From Carnobacterium_B sp045617425 (lineage in GTDB: Bacteria > Bacillota > Bacilli > Lactobacillales > Carnobacteriaceae): 64,000 nucleotides of DNA. Under the pieces are notes generated by a model that was not told the DNA's origin, did no database searches, and saw only the letters and a program-made list of their open reading frames with translations. Each line of letters starts with the position of its first letter. The first letter of the stretch is position 1. This document shows, piece by piece, positions 44,777 to 52,384 of the stretch. The stretch lies in the NCBI RefSeq assembly GCF_045617425.1, contig NZ_JAZLIO010000009.1, forward strand, positions 515,472 through 579,471. The letters run 5' to 3'. A program made the translations under genes and the position numbers.

Positions 44777-44896
44777 TTCGAACAGCAAAATTATAATGAA
44801 AATTTTAAATTGTTAAATTTTCATTATGGATATCTACTATATGTAAAGATAGAAAACTCCTCATAAGTGAGAATCTTTTTTGATGCGTAAAAAATA
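44777..44896. other. Non-coding gap before the HMA gene
   Basis: AT-rich sequence with a short inverted repeat (AATGAAAATTTTAAA...TTTTCATT near 44796-44828). No gene is visible. It separates the divergent relic and the metal module. Confidence 0.4.
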
Positions 44897-44938
44897 TTGA
44901 TAAAGATCAATTTTTTTTATTCCCCTACTCCTTATACT
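44897..44938 (+). promoter_or_regulatory. FNR-type box and promoter of the first HMA gene
   Basis: TTGATAAAGATCAA (44897-44910) matches the FNR consensus TTGATNNNNATCAA perfectly. A TATACT -10 lies at 44933-44938. If transcription starts near 44945 the box is centred at about -41.5, the class II activation position. The obvious regulator is the FNR-like gene at 47846-48550. Confidence 0.8.
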
Positions 44939-44969
44939 AAAGGTACTAACCGATAGGAGGAATGCAATT

Positions 44970-45191
44970 ATGAAAAAGGCCATATATCAATTAGAACCAT
45001 TATCATGTCCATCTTGTATCAAAAAAATCGAAACAACGTTAACTAAAACGGAAGGAATTGAATCCGTTAAGGTGATGTTCAACTCCAGCAAAGTAAAAGC
45101 ACAATTCGATGAATCAAAAATCCAAGCTGGTAAGATTCAAGAAACCATTCAAAAACTAGGTTATCCAGTTTTATCTTCTATACTCTCTTAA
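44970..45191 (+). CDS. Small heavy-metal-associated (HMA) protein
   Basis: A 73-residue HMA-fold protein like a metallochaperone. The metal motif is CPSC (14-17, in PLSCPSCIKKIE), instead of the usual MxCxxC with Met before the first Cys. It lies under a perfect FNR-type box and starts with a good ribosome site (GATAGGAGG). It may deliver metal to, or receive it from, the P1B ATPase encoded about 660 bp downstream, which has no N-terminal HMA domain of its own. Confidence 0.85.
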   Translation: MKKAIYQLEPLSCPSCIKKIETTLTKTEGIESVKVMFNSSKVKAQFDESKIQAGKIQETIQKLGYPVLSSILS

Positions 45192-45360
45192 TCGATAAGT
45201 CTATATTATTAGCCAAATAGACAATTTTTTGATGCCCATTTAATCAATAAACCTATTTTATTAGTCAAGTGAAAAGTTATTTTAATGCTCATTTAATCAA
45301 TAAAACTTTTTTATTAGTCAAATAGAGCCTTATCGGGCCATCTATTTTATCAATGAACCA
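45192..45360 (+). repeat. Three tandem 52-53-bp units with covarying stems
   Basis: ATTAGYCAA recurs at 45208, 45260 and 45313, and ATCAATAAA-like tails recur at 45244, 45297 and 45350. Each unit brackets a short stem that keeps pairing while its sequence changes: AAATAG/CTATTT in unit 1, AAAAGTT/AACTTTT in unit 2 and AAATAG/CTATTT in unit 3. The array begins right after the HMA stop codon. It looks like a repeated RNA hairpin element, not a CRISPR (spacing and similarity do not fit). The function is unknown. Confidence 0.6.
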
Positions 45361-45412
45361 AAACGAAAGCACTTTACGCATTGAGTGCGTAGGTAGTTAA
45401 GGAGAAGAATAC

Positions 45413-45456
45413 AAAAAAAATGAGGCTGGGACATAGTTCCCAGTCTCATTTTTTTG
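45413..45456 (+). terminator. Terminator of the first HMA unit
   Basis: ATGAGGCTGGGA/CCCAGTCTCAT stem followed by seven T residues. The GGCTGGGAC type is common in Firmicutes terminators. Confidence 0.9.
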
Positions 45457-45528
45457 AATAAGAATACTTTTACATTTGATACAATCTCTTTCAACGAGAA
45501 TGAACTTAATGAAGCAACTCAATTATTC

Positions 45529-45570
45529 TTGATCACTGTCAATTTTTAACTATTAGATATGAAGTAAGAT
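45529..45570 (+). promoter_or_regulatory. FNR-like box and promoter of the second HMA gene
   Basis: TTGATCACTGTCAA (45529-45542) matches the FNR consensus with one mismatch in the right half. A TAAGAT -10 lies at 45565-45570, so the box is centred near -41.5 as in the upstream unit. Two independent promoters with the same spacing support shared FNR-type activation. Confidence 0.7.
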
Positions 45571-45610
45571 AAATATATGAAAAAACTACCAAAAGAAAGG
45601 AGCGTTCCTT

Positions 45611-45832
45611 ATGGAAAAAGCCCTATTTCTAATTGAACCACTTGAATGTAATGGCTGTGCTAAAAAAATAGCGAATCAAATCAATGCATTAAAAGGAATC
45701 GAATTTGTCAAAGTTTTTCCACAACTTGGAAAAATACTTATCTCATTCGACAGTAAAGAACTAATCCTCTATAAAGTCGAAGATATACTTTTACAAACAG
45801 GTCATCACATTTATTCAAAAATAACCGCGTAA
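45611..45832 (+). CDS. Second small heavy-metal-associated (HMA) protein
   Basis: A 73-residue HMA-fold protein with the metal motif CNGC (14-17, in LECNGCAKKIA). It resembles the first HMA protein in size and order but only about a third of the residues are the same, so it is an old duplication or a separate recruit. It is the first gene of the operon with the P1B ATPase 18 bp downstream, and its promoter has an FNR-like box. A trans-acting chaperone role is likely. Confidence 0.85.
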   Translation: MEKALFLIEPLECNGCAKKIANQINALKGIEFVKVFPQLGKILISFDSKELILYKVEDILLQTGHHIYSKITA

Positions 45833-45850
45833 ACATAAGGAGGAATCAAA

Positions 45851-47755
45851 ATGATTACCCATATCAATCATCATAAAAAACACATCATTATTCTATCAGC
45901 TAGCTTAATCGCTATCGGCTTTATTTCTGGCTTCATGGGAACTAAAAATCTACAGGATATTGCATTGATTACTGCAACCCTCATTACCAGCATACCTATT
46001 TTTATTAAAGCCCTTCAAGCTTTACGAATGAAAGTATTCAGTATCGATCTGCTAGTTAGTATCGCTGTTCTTGGCGCCTTGTACATTGGAGAATACACGG
46101 AATCTTCCATTGTAACCTTTTTATTTTTATTCGGTGATTACTTAGAAATGAGAACTTTAGAAAAAACACGTTCATCATTAAGAGAATTGGTTGACTTAGC
46201 TCCTCAAGAAGCAACTTTATTGCATGAAGACGGCCAAACAGAAACTGTTCCCGTTAAAGATGTCAAAGAAGGCAATCGTGTCCTCGTTCATTCAGGCGAT
46301 AAAATTCCAGTTGACGGTAAAATTGTCTATGGTAAGGCTTCTATTAATGAATCAGCTATCACCGGTGAATCTGTTCCAGCATCAAAGGCAATTGATGATC
46401 TCGTTTTCAGTGGAACAATCTTGGATAATGGTTACATTGAAATGATTGCCGAAAGAATCGGAAACGATACGACCTTTGCTAAAATCATTGAACTTGTCGA
46501 AGAAGCGCAAGAATCCAAATCAAAAGCAGAAAAATTTTTAGATAAATTTGCCACGATTTATACGCCGTCTGTCGTCATTTTATCCATCCTTGTCTACCTC
46601 TTTACCAGAGATCTACATCTGGCCATTACGTTCCTAGTTATTGCTTGTCCTGGAGCTTTAGTAATTGGAGCGCCTGTTTCAAATGTTGCAGGTATCGGAA
46701 ATGGAGCCAAAAAAGGTGTACTGATCAAAGGTGGAGAAATAATGGATACATTCTCTAAAGTAGATACCATAGTCTTTGATAAAACAGGTACTTTGACTAA
46801 AGGAAAACCTGAAGTTACCGATATTCATATCTTTAACAACAGCAATCAGGATACTTTATTGGAACTCGTGGCTAAAGCAGAAACAATTTCAGAGCACCAT
46901 TTAGGGCAAACGATTGTGAAAGCAGCTCAAACCCGTAAATTAGATCTTTCTTCTATAGAATTAAGAGATGGAGAAATAATCAAAGGAAATGGAATCAAAG
47001 CTATCGTAAACAACCACAACATAGTTGCTGGAAATCGAAAATTAATGAAGGCTGAAACTATCTCACTAGAAGCTACTGTTGATCAATATGCAGTGGTTCG
47101 CGAAAAAGCAGGTAACTCTGCTATTTTCATTGCAATTGATGGGAAAATAACAGGTATCATCTCTATTGCTGATCAAATTCGCGACGATGCCAAAATAGCT
47201 TTAACACAAATGAGAGAAGATGGAATAAAAAAAATTGTTATGTTAACCGGTGATAATAAACACACCGCTGAAGCTGTCGCAACTGAGTTGGGATTGGATG
47301 AATTTCATGCTGAATTGTTACCAGAAAATAAAGTAGACTATGTAAACCAATTAAAAAATTCCGGTCATATTGTTGCCATGGCTGGAGACGGCGTCAATGA
47401 TGCTCCCGCTATTGCAACAGCTGATATTGGCTTAGCAATGGGTAAAGGCGGAACAGATATCTCAATGGAAACAGCTGATGTTGTCTTAATGGCAGATCAG
47501 TTGATGCAATTTTCTCATTCCTATTCTTTAGCTAAAGCAACCATCCGAAATATGAAGCAGAATATCTTGATTGCAGTTAGTGTCGTAGTCCTTTTATTAG
47601 GTGGCGTCTTAATGGGAAACGTTCATTTGGCATCTGGAATGTTCATTCATGAAGCTAGTGTACTAGTGGTTATCTTAAATGCTATGCGTTTGATTCGTTT
47701 TAACCGTAAACCTCCACAATCAGTTGAGCCAACTAGAGCACCGGTAAAAATTTAA
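45851..47755 (+). CDS. P1B-type heavy-metal ATPase with CPG and HEAS motifs
   Basis: A 634-residue metal-transporting ATPase. The phosphorylated Asp310 lies in FDKTGTLTKG, TGES is in the actuator domain (near 170), and GDGVNDAPAI in the P domain. The transmembrane metal motif is Cys266-Pro267-Gly268 (ACPGAL), instead of CPC or SPC. The last helices hold HEAS before VLVVILNAMRLIRF, a place where P1B-4 members have HEGG. The nucleotide-domain HP motif reads EHH (SEHHLGQ). There is no N-terminal HMA domain, only a His-rich start. The metal (zinc, iron, cobalt or other) cannot be predicted safely. It is co-transcribed with the second HMA protein and followed by the FNR-like gene. Confidence 0.9.
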   Translation: MITHINHHKKHIIILSASLIAIGFISGFMGTKNLQDIALITATLITSIPIFIKALQALRMKVFSIDLLVSIAVLGALYIGEYTESSIVTFLFLFGDYLEMRTLEKTRSSLRELVDLAPQEATLLHEDGQTETVPVKDVKEGNRVLVHSGDKIPVDGKIVYGKASINESAITGESVPASKAIDDLVFSGTILDNGYIEMIAERIGNDTTFAKIIELVEEAQESKSKAEKFLDKFATIYTPSVVILSILVYLFTRDLHLAITFLVIACPGALVIGAPVSNVAGIGNGAKKGVLIKGGEIMDTFSKVDTIVFDKTGTLTKGKPEVTDIHIFNNSNQDTLLELVAKAETISEHHLGQTIVKAAQTRKLDLSSIELRDGEIIKGNGIKAIVNNHNIVAGNRKLMKAETISLEATVDQYAVVREKAGNSAIFIAIDGKITGIISIADQIRDDAKIALTQMREDGIKKIVMLTGDNKHTAEAVATELGLDEFHAELLPENKVDYVNQLKNSGHIVAMAGDGVNDAPAIATADIGLAMGKGGTDISMETADVVLMADQLMQFSHSYSLAKATIRNMKQNILIAVSVVVLLLGGVLMGNVHLASGMFIHEASVLVVILNAMRLIRFNRKPPQSVEPTRAPVKI

Positions 47756-47845
47756 AAAAGCAATCTTAACTCGAAGAATGCAGCAAAGATTGTTATACTT
47801 GGATTATCGAATAGGCTTAAAAAGTATGTTAACGGAGGGATTACA

Positions 47846-48550
47846 ATGACTAAAGACACTAAACACCATAATCATTCCGCAGAATCACATAAAGCTTGCG
47901 TTTCCTTAGTCCCGATTTTCAATCATTTAGAAGATGAACAGTTAGATGAAATCATGGTAACCACTCATTCAGTTTCATATAAGAAACATGAACTTATTTA
48001 TCATGCTGGAGATGAGTCTAATGCTCTTTATATTATCAACCAAGGAAAAATTCGCATATACCGATTATCGAAATCTGGTAAAGAACAATTAGTTAGAATT
48101 TTAAATCCTGGTGATTTTACTGGCGAAATGGCCTTATTTTCTGAATCCACACATGAGACTTATGCAGAAGCAATGGTCGATACAAAAATATGTATGATTA
48201 ACCGTTTAGATTTACAAGAATTTCTAGTGCAGTACCCCTCAATCTCTTTAAAAATTTTGGTTGAATTTTCACATCGGCTTGAAACTTCTGAAAAACAGTC
48301 TTCTCGCTTCGTAACAGAAAAAGTTGATACGCGTATTGCTTTATTTTTAGTGGATTATCTCGATAAAGAAAAAGTTGGAGGAGATGAACTCACTTTACCA
48401 ATGAGTAAAAAAGACTTAGCTTCTTATTTAGGAACCACACCTGAAACGATCAGCCGTAAATTTAACGAGCTAGAAGAGCGAGGTTATATCAAGCAATTGA
48501 CACATAAACAAATTCAAATAATTGATTTAGATGGTTTGTTATTCGTTTAA
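47846..48550 (+). CDS. Crp/FNR-family regulator, FLP-like
   Basis: A 234-residue regulator with a cyclic-nucleotide-type sensor domain (about 25-140) and a C-terminal helix-turn-helix (about 185-215, DLASYLGTTPETISRKFNEL) whose E-S-R pattern (ETISRKF) matches FNR recognition helices that read TTGAT. It has only two cysteines, Cys18 and Cys116, as in FLP of Lactobacillus, where two cysteines form a redox disulfide; there is no cluster for [4Fe-4S]. The N-terminus is histidine-rich (HHNH). It lies 90 bp after the ATPase gene. The FNR-type boxes at 44897 and 45529 are its likely targets. A hairpin at 47761-47794 may partly end the ATPase transcript. Confidence 0.88.
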   Translation: MTKDTKHHNHSAESHKACVSLVPIFNHLEDEQLDEIMVTTHSVSYKKHELIYHAGDESNALYIINQGKIRIYRLSKSGKEQLVRILNPGDFTGEMALFSESTHETYAEAMVDTKICMINRLDLQEFLVQYPSISLKILVEFSHRLETSEKQSSRFVTEKVDTRIALFLVDYLDKEKVGGDELTLPMSKKDLASYLGTTPETISRKFNELEERGYIKQLTHKQIQIIDLDGLLFV

Positions 48551-48693
48551 GATAAAACTTTTTTATTCACGGAAGAGTAGAGACTCACATTTATCCGTTC
48601 CACTCTTTCGGCAAAGTTCATCGCTTTATTCCTGAGTGGATCATTAAATCTAGTCTTGAATACAATTTTGAATAAGCATATGTATGAATGCAT

Positions 48694-48737
48694 GCAATAA
48701 AGGAGACTGGAATGATAATTCCAGCCTCTTTTATTGC
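48694..48737 (+). terminator. Terminator of the FNR-like gene
   Basis: A long stem (GCAATAAAGGAG-CTGGAA / TTCCAG-CTCTTTTATTGC) about 145 bp after the stop codon, again of the CTGG-type seen at 45413. Confidence 0.75.
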
Positions 48738-48782
48738 AATGGTTATTTAATCTATTTTATTTATTTTTTGTTGTTTTCCAAA

Positions 48783-48959
48783 TCAACCAAGTGGATTATC
48801 TCCAACTGTTTTTTTAGCTTCACTCATTAATTCTTTTTTCTCATTATCATCGATTTTTCCATCGTCATGGGCTTGTTTAACTTCTTTCAATAGTTGCCCT
48901 GCTTTTTTCTTATCTACACCCTTGAGTTTTTGTTTCAGTTCATCAAATTTTTGACTCAT
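48783..48959 (-). CDS. Small acidic/basic protein, 58 aa (unknown)
   Basis: A short gene found by reading the minus strand: ATG at 48959 with ribosome site GAGGAG, stop at 48783. The peptide starts MSQKFDELKQKLKGVDKKK and contains HDDGKIDDNEKKELM, which resembles one half of an EF-hand loop (D-D-G-I-D-E), then ends TVGDNPLG. It is lysine- and glutamate-rich and helical. I do not recognise a named family. The reading frame is coherent and has a good start, so I call it real. Confidence 0.7.
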   Translation of the reverse strand: MSQKFDELKQKLKGVDKKKAGQLLKEVKQAHDDGKIDDNEKKELMSEAKKTVGDNPLG

Positions 48960-49051
48960 CCTAACATCTCCTCTTCTATCTATTTGTACTACAGCATAAG
49001 GATAGGAAAAACAAATGGAAAGTTCAAGTAATTTGGTTTATATAAAGAATC

Positions 49052-49092
49052 AAAAAAAGCAACCTCTCATTATAAACTGAGATGCTGCTTTT
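49052..49092 (-). terminator. Terminator of the VOC/acetyltransferase pair
   Basis: AAAAGCA...CTCA / TGAG...TGCTTTT stem followed by T residues on the minus strand. Confidence 0.8.
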
Positions 49093-49149
49093 ATCTTATA
49101 ACTTAGCTTACTATTTATTTAAACAAGTTTATTTGAAGTTTCTTAAATG

Positions 49150-49533
49150 TTAAATCGTAATTTCTATCCAATTCCCTTCCGGATCGGCCACAACACTTTC
49201 GTAGTACCCGTCTCCTGTCCAACGAGGTTGACCAATAACAGCATACCCATCACTTGAAATAACCTTGGTTACCGCATTGACTGCTTCTTCACTACCCACA
49301 CTAATAGCCAGATGTGCCCAACCTAATGGTGTTTCTTCTGGTCGATAAGTAATCGTGGGTTGTTGCATCAATTCTAATCGAACTTCTGATTCAGAAAAAG
49401 TTAAAAAGTAACTGGCAAAACCTCGATTAGTGTTTTCATAACGTTCTCCTGATTGAGCTTTAAAATAAGTTTCATAAAATTGGCGCATTCGTTCAATATC
49501 TTTGGTCCACAATGCTACATGTGCAATTTTCAT
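49150..49533 (-). CDS. VOC-family (glyoxalase-fold) protein
   Basis: A 127-residue vicinal-oxygen-chelate protein with paired beta-alpha-beta-beta-beta modules. The N-terminal metal ligand is in KIAHVALWTKD, the second in GWAHLAISVG near 71, and the last in ADPEGNWIEITI. It may act as a lactoylglutathione lyase-like enzyme or a dioxygenase/resistance protein; sequence alone does not tell. It overlaps the acetyltransferase gene by 4 bp (ATGA), so the two are coupled. Confidence 0.82.
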   Translation of the reverse strand: MKIAHVALWTKDIERMRQFYETYFKAQSGERYENTNRGFASYFLTFSESEVRLELMQQPTITYRPEETPLGWAHLAISVGSEEAVNAVTKVISSDGYAVIGQPRWTGDGYYESVVADPEGNWIEITI

Positions 49534-50180
49534 TTAGAAACCTCTTCCTTAATTGTGGTATTCTGTTCGTTCGCGATTTCTGTCCAGTAAGCAGCTTGTT
49601 TATCTTCCCAGAAGTCTTTATCTTCTTGAGTAATGTCTCGAATGACCCGACAAGGGTTTCCAACGGCTATCGTATTCGATGGAATGTCTTTTGTTACAAC
49701 AGATCCAGATCCAATAACGACATTATCTCCAATTGTCACACCGGGATTCACCACTGCACTACCACCGATCCAAACATTATCTCCAATAGTAATCGATGTC
49801 CCAAATTCTAATCCACTATTGCGTATAGTTGGATCAATCGGATGACCTGCTGTATACAAGCATACTCGCGGCCCAAACATAGCATTATCTCCGATCTTGA
49901 TTGGAGCAACATCTATCATAACGCAATCAAAGTTTGCATAAAAATTTTTACCAATAGTAATGTTTTGTCCGTAATCAACCCGTAAAGTCGGCTCAATGTA
50001 GATGCCCCCTGCTACTTCACCAAAAATATCCATTAACAGTTGCGTACGATACGGTTTTTCCTCTTCAGTGGTACCATTAAATAATCGAATTAATTGTTGT
50101 CCTTTTTGTCGCATAGCTTTCAATTCTTCTCCTTGGGCAAGATACAATCTTCCTGCTACCATTCGTTCTTTTTCAGACAT
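49530..50180 (-). CDS. maa: Maltose/galactoside O-acetyltransferase
   Basis: A 216-residue left-handed beta-helix acetyltransferase that transfers acetyl from acetyl-CoA to sugar hydroxyl groups. It starts with the Maa N-terminal domain (KERMVAGRLYLAQGEEL), followed by hexapeptide repeats from about residue 80 to 185 (ITIGKNFYANFD, IKIGDNAMFGP, VTIGDNVVIGSGSVV). The catalytic His lies in YTAGHPID near 112. The family removes non-metabolised sugars by acetylation. It is followed, with overlap, by a VOC gene. Confidence 0.88.
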   Translation of the reverse strand: MSEKERMVAGRLYLAQGEELKAMRQKGQQLIRLFNGTTEEEKPYRTQLLMDIFGEVAGGIYIEPTLRVDYGQNITIGKNFYANFDCVMIDVAPIKIGDNAMFGPRVCLYTAGHPIDPTIRNSGLEFGTSITIGDNVWIGGSAVVNPGVTIGDNVVIGSGSVVTKDIPSNTIAVGNPCRVIRDITQEDKDFWEDKQAAYWTEIANEQNTTIKEEVSK

Positions 50181-50664
50181 CTCTCTATCTCCTCATATTC
50201 AAAATTTATTTTATACCTTGTTAACTGATTTTACTCGATATCGTCTTTAAAGCATTGTCTTCCAACAAAGTTTCTTATACTCGATCTCCACTCATTAATA
50301 AATGTAATATAAATACGTTTTCATTCACTTTTACATAGAGGACTTTAATTTTTTTGTATAATAATCTTCCTACTTCGCCTATCTTTTAAAAGTAAACAAA
50401 AATTACTACAAAATAAAGAAAAGTCGTGACTATTATTTATCTTAGCATGAATAATTAAGGATTGAAAGATACGAAAAAAGATTCATAGTATCCTAACGCG
50501 GTACTATATTCCAATCAAAGGATTAGCAGCAAATCGTGTATTAGTTGGATTTACATTTAGTTTTTCTTTTGTTTAAAAACAAGTTTTGATAGTCAGTCAT
50601 AACTGCTACCTCGAAAAAACTATTTGAACTTTTATATCTTGTTTCTGTTTTCTTTCTATATTCC
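50181..50664. other. Gap with faint gene relics
   Basis: No intact gene. On the minus strand about 50225-50355 there is protein-like sequence broken by a stop (KIKVLYVKVNENVFILHLLM, stop, ETLLEDNALKTISSKIS). On the plus strand 50460-50575 a 36-codon frame from a TTG (KDTKKIHSILTRYYIPIKGL...) ends in TAA. Both look like worn-out fragments of unknown families. Confidence 0.35.
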
Positions 50665-51852
50665 TTATATTAGATAATCCACTACAATTGAACCCATAGC
50701 TTTTGCTGCAACAATTAAACTTGATTCACTAATTTTAAATTTAGGATGATGGTGCGGGTAAGCTTCGCTTCCTTCGGGAGCAGCACCAACATAAAAGAAC
50801 ATACTTGGACGTTCCTTTGCATAATACGCAAAGTCCTCTGAAGGGGGTTGTGCATCACACATTTCAATTCCTTTTAATTCAGAAATTGTTGTTTGTTTCA
50901 AATGACTGATCGTTTCATCTGTTAGATCTGGGTCATTATATAAGACAGGATAATCATTTTCATATTGCAATTCATAAGTAACATCAAACATGGCTGCAAT
51001 ACCATCTAATTTAGCACGAATTTCTTTTTCAACTATTGTACGCACTTCTTCAGACATTGAGCGGACATCGCCATCTAATTGAACAGAATCTTTAATGACG
51101 TTAAAGGATCCACGTCCATCAAAATTTCCAATGGTAATTGAACCCACATCAAATGGATTCAAACGACGACTCACAATAGATTGAACAGCTACGACAAAAT
51201 AACTTGCTGCAACAATTGCATCATTTGCTTTGTGCGGAGAAGAACCATGTCCACCGAGACCTTGGATTTTAACATGGAAATTTGCACGTCCTGTTTGGAT
51301 ATTTTCAGGACGGTAAAATAGTTTACCTGATTCCATTTGAGACATCACATGAATACCAAAAACATTATCCACACCATCTAATGCGTGATCTTCAATCATT
51401 TGAATCGCACCACCTGGTGGCATTTCTTCGGCATGTTGATGCAACACAACGACTTTCCCGTTTAATTGTTCTTTTATTTCAATTAAAGACTCTGCTAAGA
51501 TCAACATGTATGCCGTATGACCATCATGCCCACAAGCATGCATCACTCCTGGATTTTTTGATTGAAAAGGAACATCAGATTCTTCTTGAATCGGCAAGGC
51601 ATCAAAATCCGCACGAATCGCAATTGTTTTTCCAGGGTTACCTGAATCAATTGTTACAACTATTCCACGTCCACCTACATTTGTACGTACATCACAATCT
51701 TTACCTTTATAAAAATCTGCAATATAAGCTGCAGTTTTTTCTTCTTGAAAAGATAATTCAGGATTCTCATGTAAATAACGGCGTATATCAATCATACGAT
51801 TCTGTTTCTCATTCATTTTTTCAAAAAGACTATTTTTTATTGATTCATTCAT
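50665..51852 (-). CDS. M20-family amidohydrolase (N-acyl-amino acid type)
   Basis: A 395-residue M20D peptidase-like hydrolase with metal-binding motifs MHACGHDGHTAYML (near 103-116) and HQHAEEMPPGGA near 137, followed by the dimerisation domain (about 190-300) and a C-terminal ligand in ...PHHHPKFKI near 370. Family members cut N-acyl amino acids or amino-acid conjugates (hippurate, indole-acetyl-amino acids). The exact substrate is unknown. It is preceded by a dead AraC-like fragment on the same strand. Confidence 0.87.
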   Translation of the reverse strand: MNESIKNSLFEKMNEKQNRMIDIRRYLHENPELSFQEEKTAAYIADFYKGKDCDVRTNVGGRGIVVTIDSGNPGKTIAIRADFDALPIQEESDVPFQSKNPGVMHACGHDGHTAYMLILAESLIEIKEQLNGKVVVLHQHAEEMPPGGAIQMIEDHALDGVDNVFGIHVMSQMESGKLFYRPENIQTGRANFHVKIQGLGGHGSSPHKANDAIVAASYFVVAVQSIVSRRLNPFDVGSITIGNFDGRGSFNVIKDSVQLDGDVRSMSEEVRTIVEKEIRAKLDGIAAMFDVTYELQYENDYPVLYNDPDLTDETISHLKQTTISELKGIEMCDAQPPSEDFAYYAKERPSMFFYVGAAPEGSEAYPHHHPKFKISESSLIVAAKAMGSIVVDYLI

Positions 51853-51994
51853 AACTTAACCTCCTATTTTATATTCGAAACGAATAAATTTGCTCATCCG
51901 TTCATTACTATTCTATTTTAGATCTGATTTAGAAAAAAATAGGTCAAAGATTTACCCAAAAGGATTATTTTTTCTTTTGTTCTTTTCAAATGAT

Positions 51995-52174
51995 CTATAT
52001 ATTGATGATTAAAATATCGCTCTCTTGCAAGTAGTGGTACTCTTTTCTATCCATAGAAACCATAAAATTCCCTTCGACTACGAATAAAAGTATCGTACCT
52101 ACAAATTGTTGAGATGAAACAGATTGAATACTTTGAATCATAATCTCAAAATCAGTGATAAATTTCTATTTCAT
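51995..52174 (-). pseudogene. AraC-type regulator N-terminal relic
   Basis: A ribosome site (AAGGAG) and ATG at 52174 are followed by AAA and a TAG stop at codon 3. The same frame then continues for about 57 codons, including QQFVGTILLFVVEGNFMVSM and DRKEYHYLQESDILIINI, before a TAG at 51995. This is the pattern of the sugar-binding cupin of AraC-family regulators (LFVLEGEL-V-VD-K-Y-L--GD--LIN). The helix-turn-helix part is missing. It may once have controlled the M20 gene. Confidence 0.6.
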
Positions 52175-52384
52175 ATTACACTCCTTTTGGGCAAATCATT
52201 CTACTGGATAATCCACTCATTTGTTTGTTGTGCCTACTATTCTTATCACACTGCTATTTTATTGGTCATGCTACGCGAAATCAAATACACATAATTTTTT
52301 TAGCTAGAATCGTCAGTAAAACAATATATGTTACAATAAACATGCTTATTTTGTTTGAACCATCTTTAAACTGGAGGTATCTCT

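Noticed and set aside
45192..45360. CRISPR array
   Set aside because: The units are imperfect, directly abutting and share most of their length, with no unique spacers and no cas genes.
45413..45456. GGCTGGGAC element as a mobile repeat
   Set aside because: It has the form of a normal intrinsic terminator with a T-run. Similar terminators at 48694 and 54379 share only the stem type.
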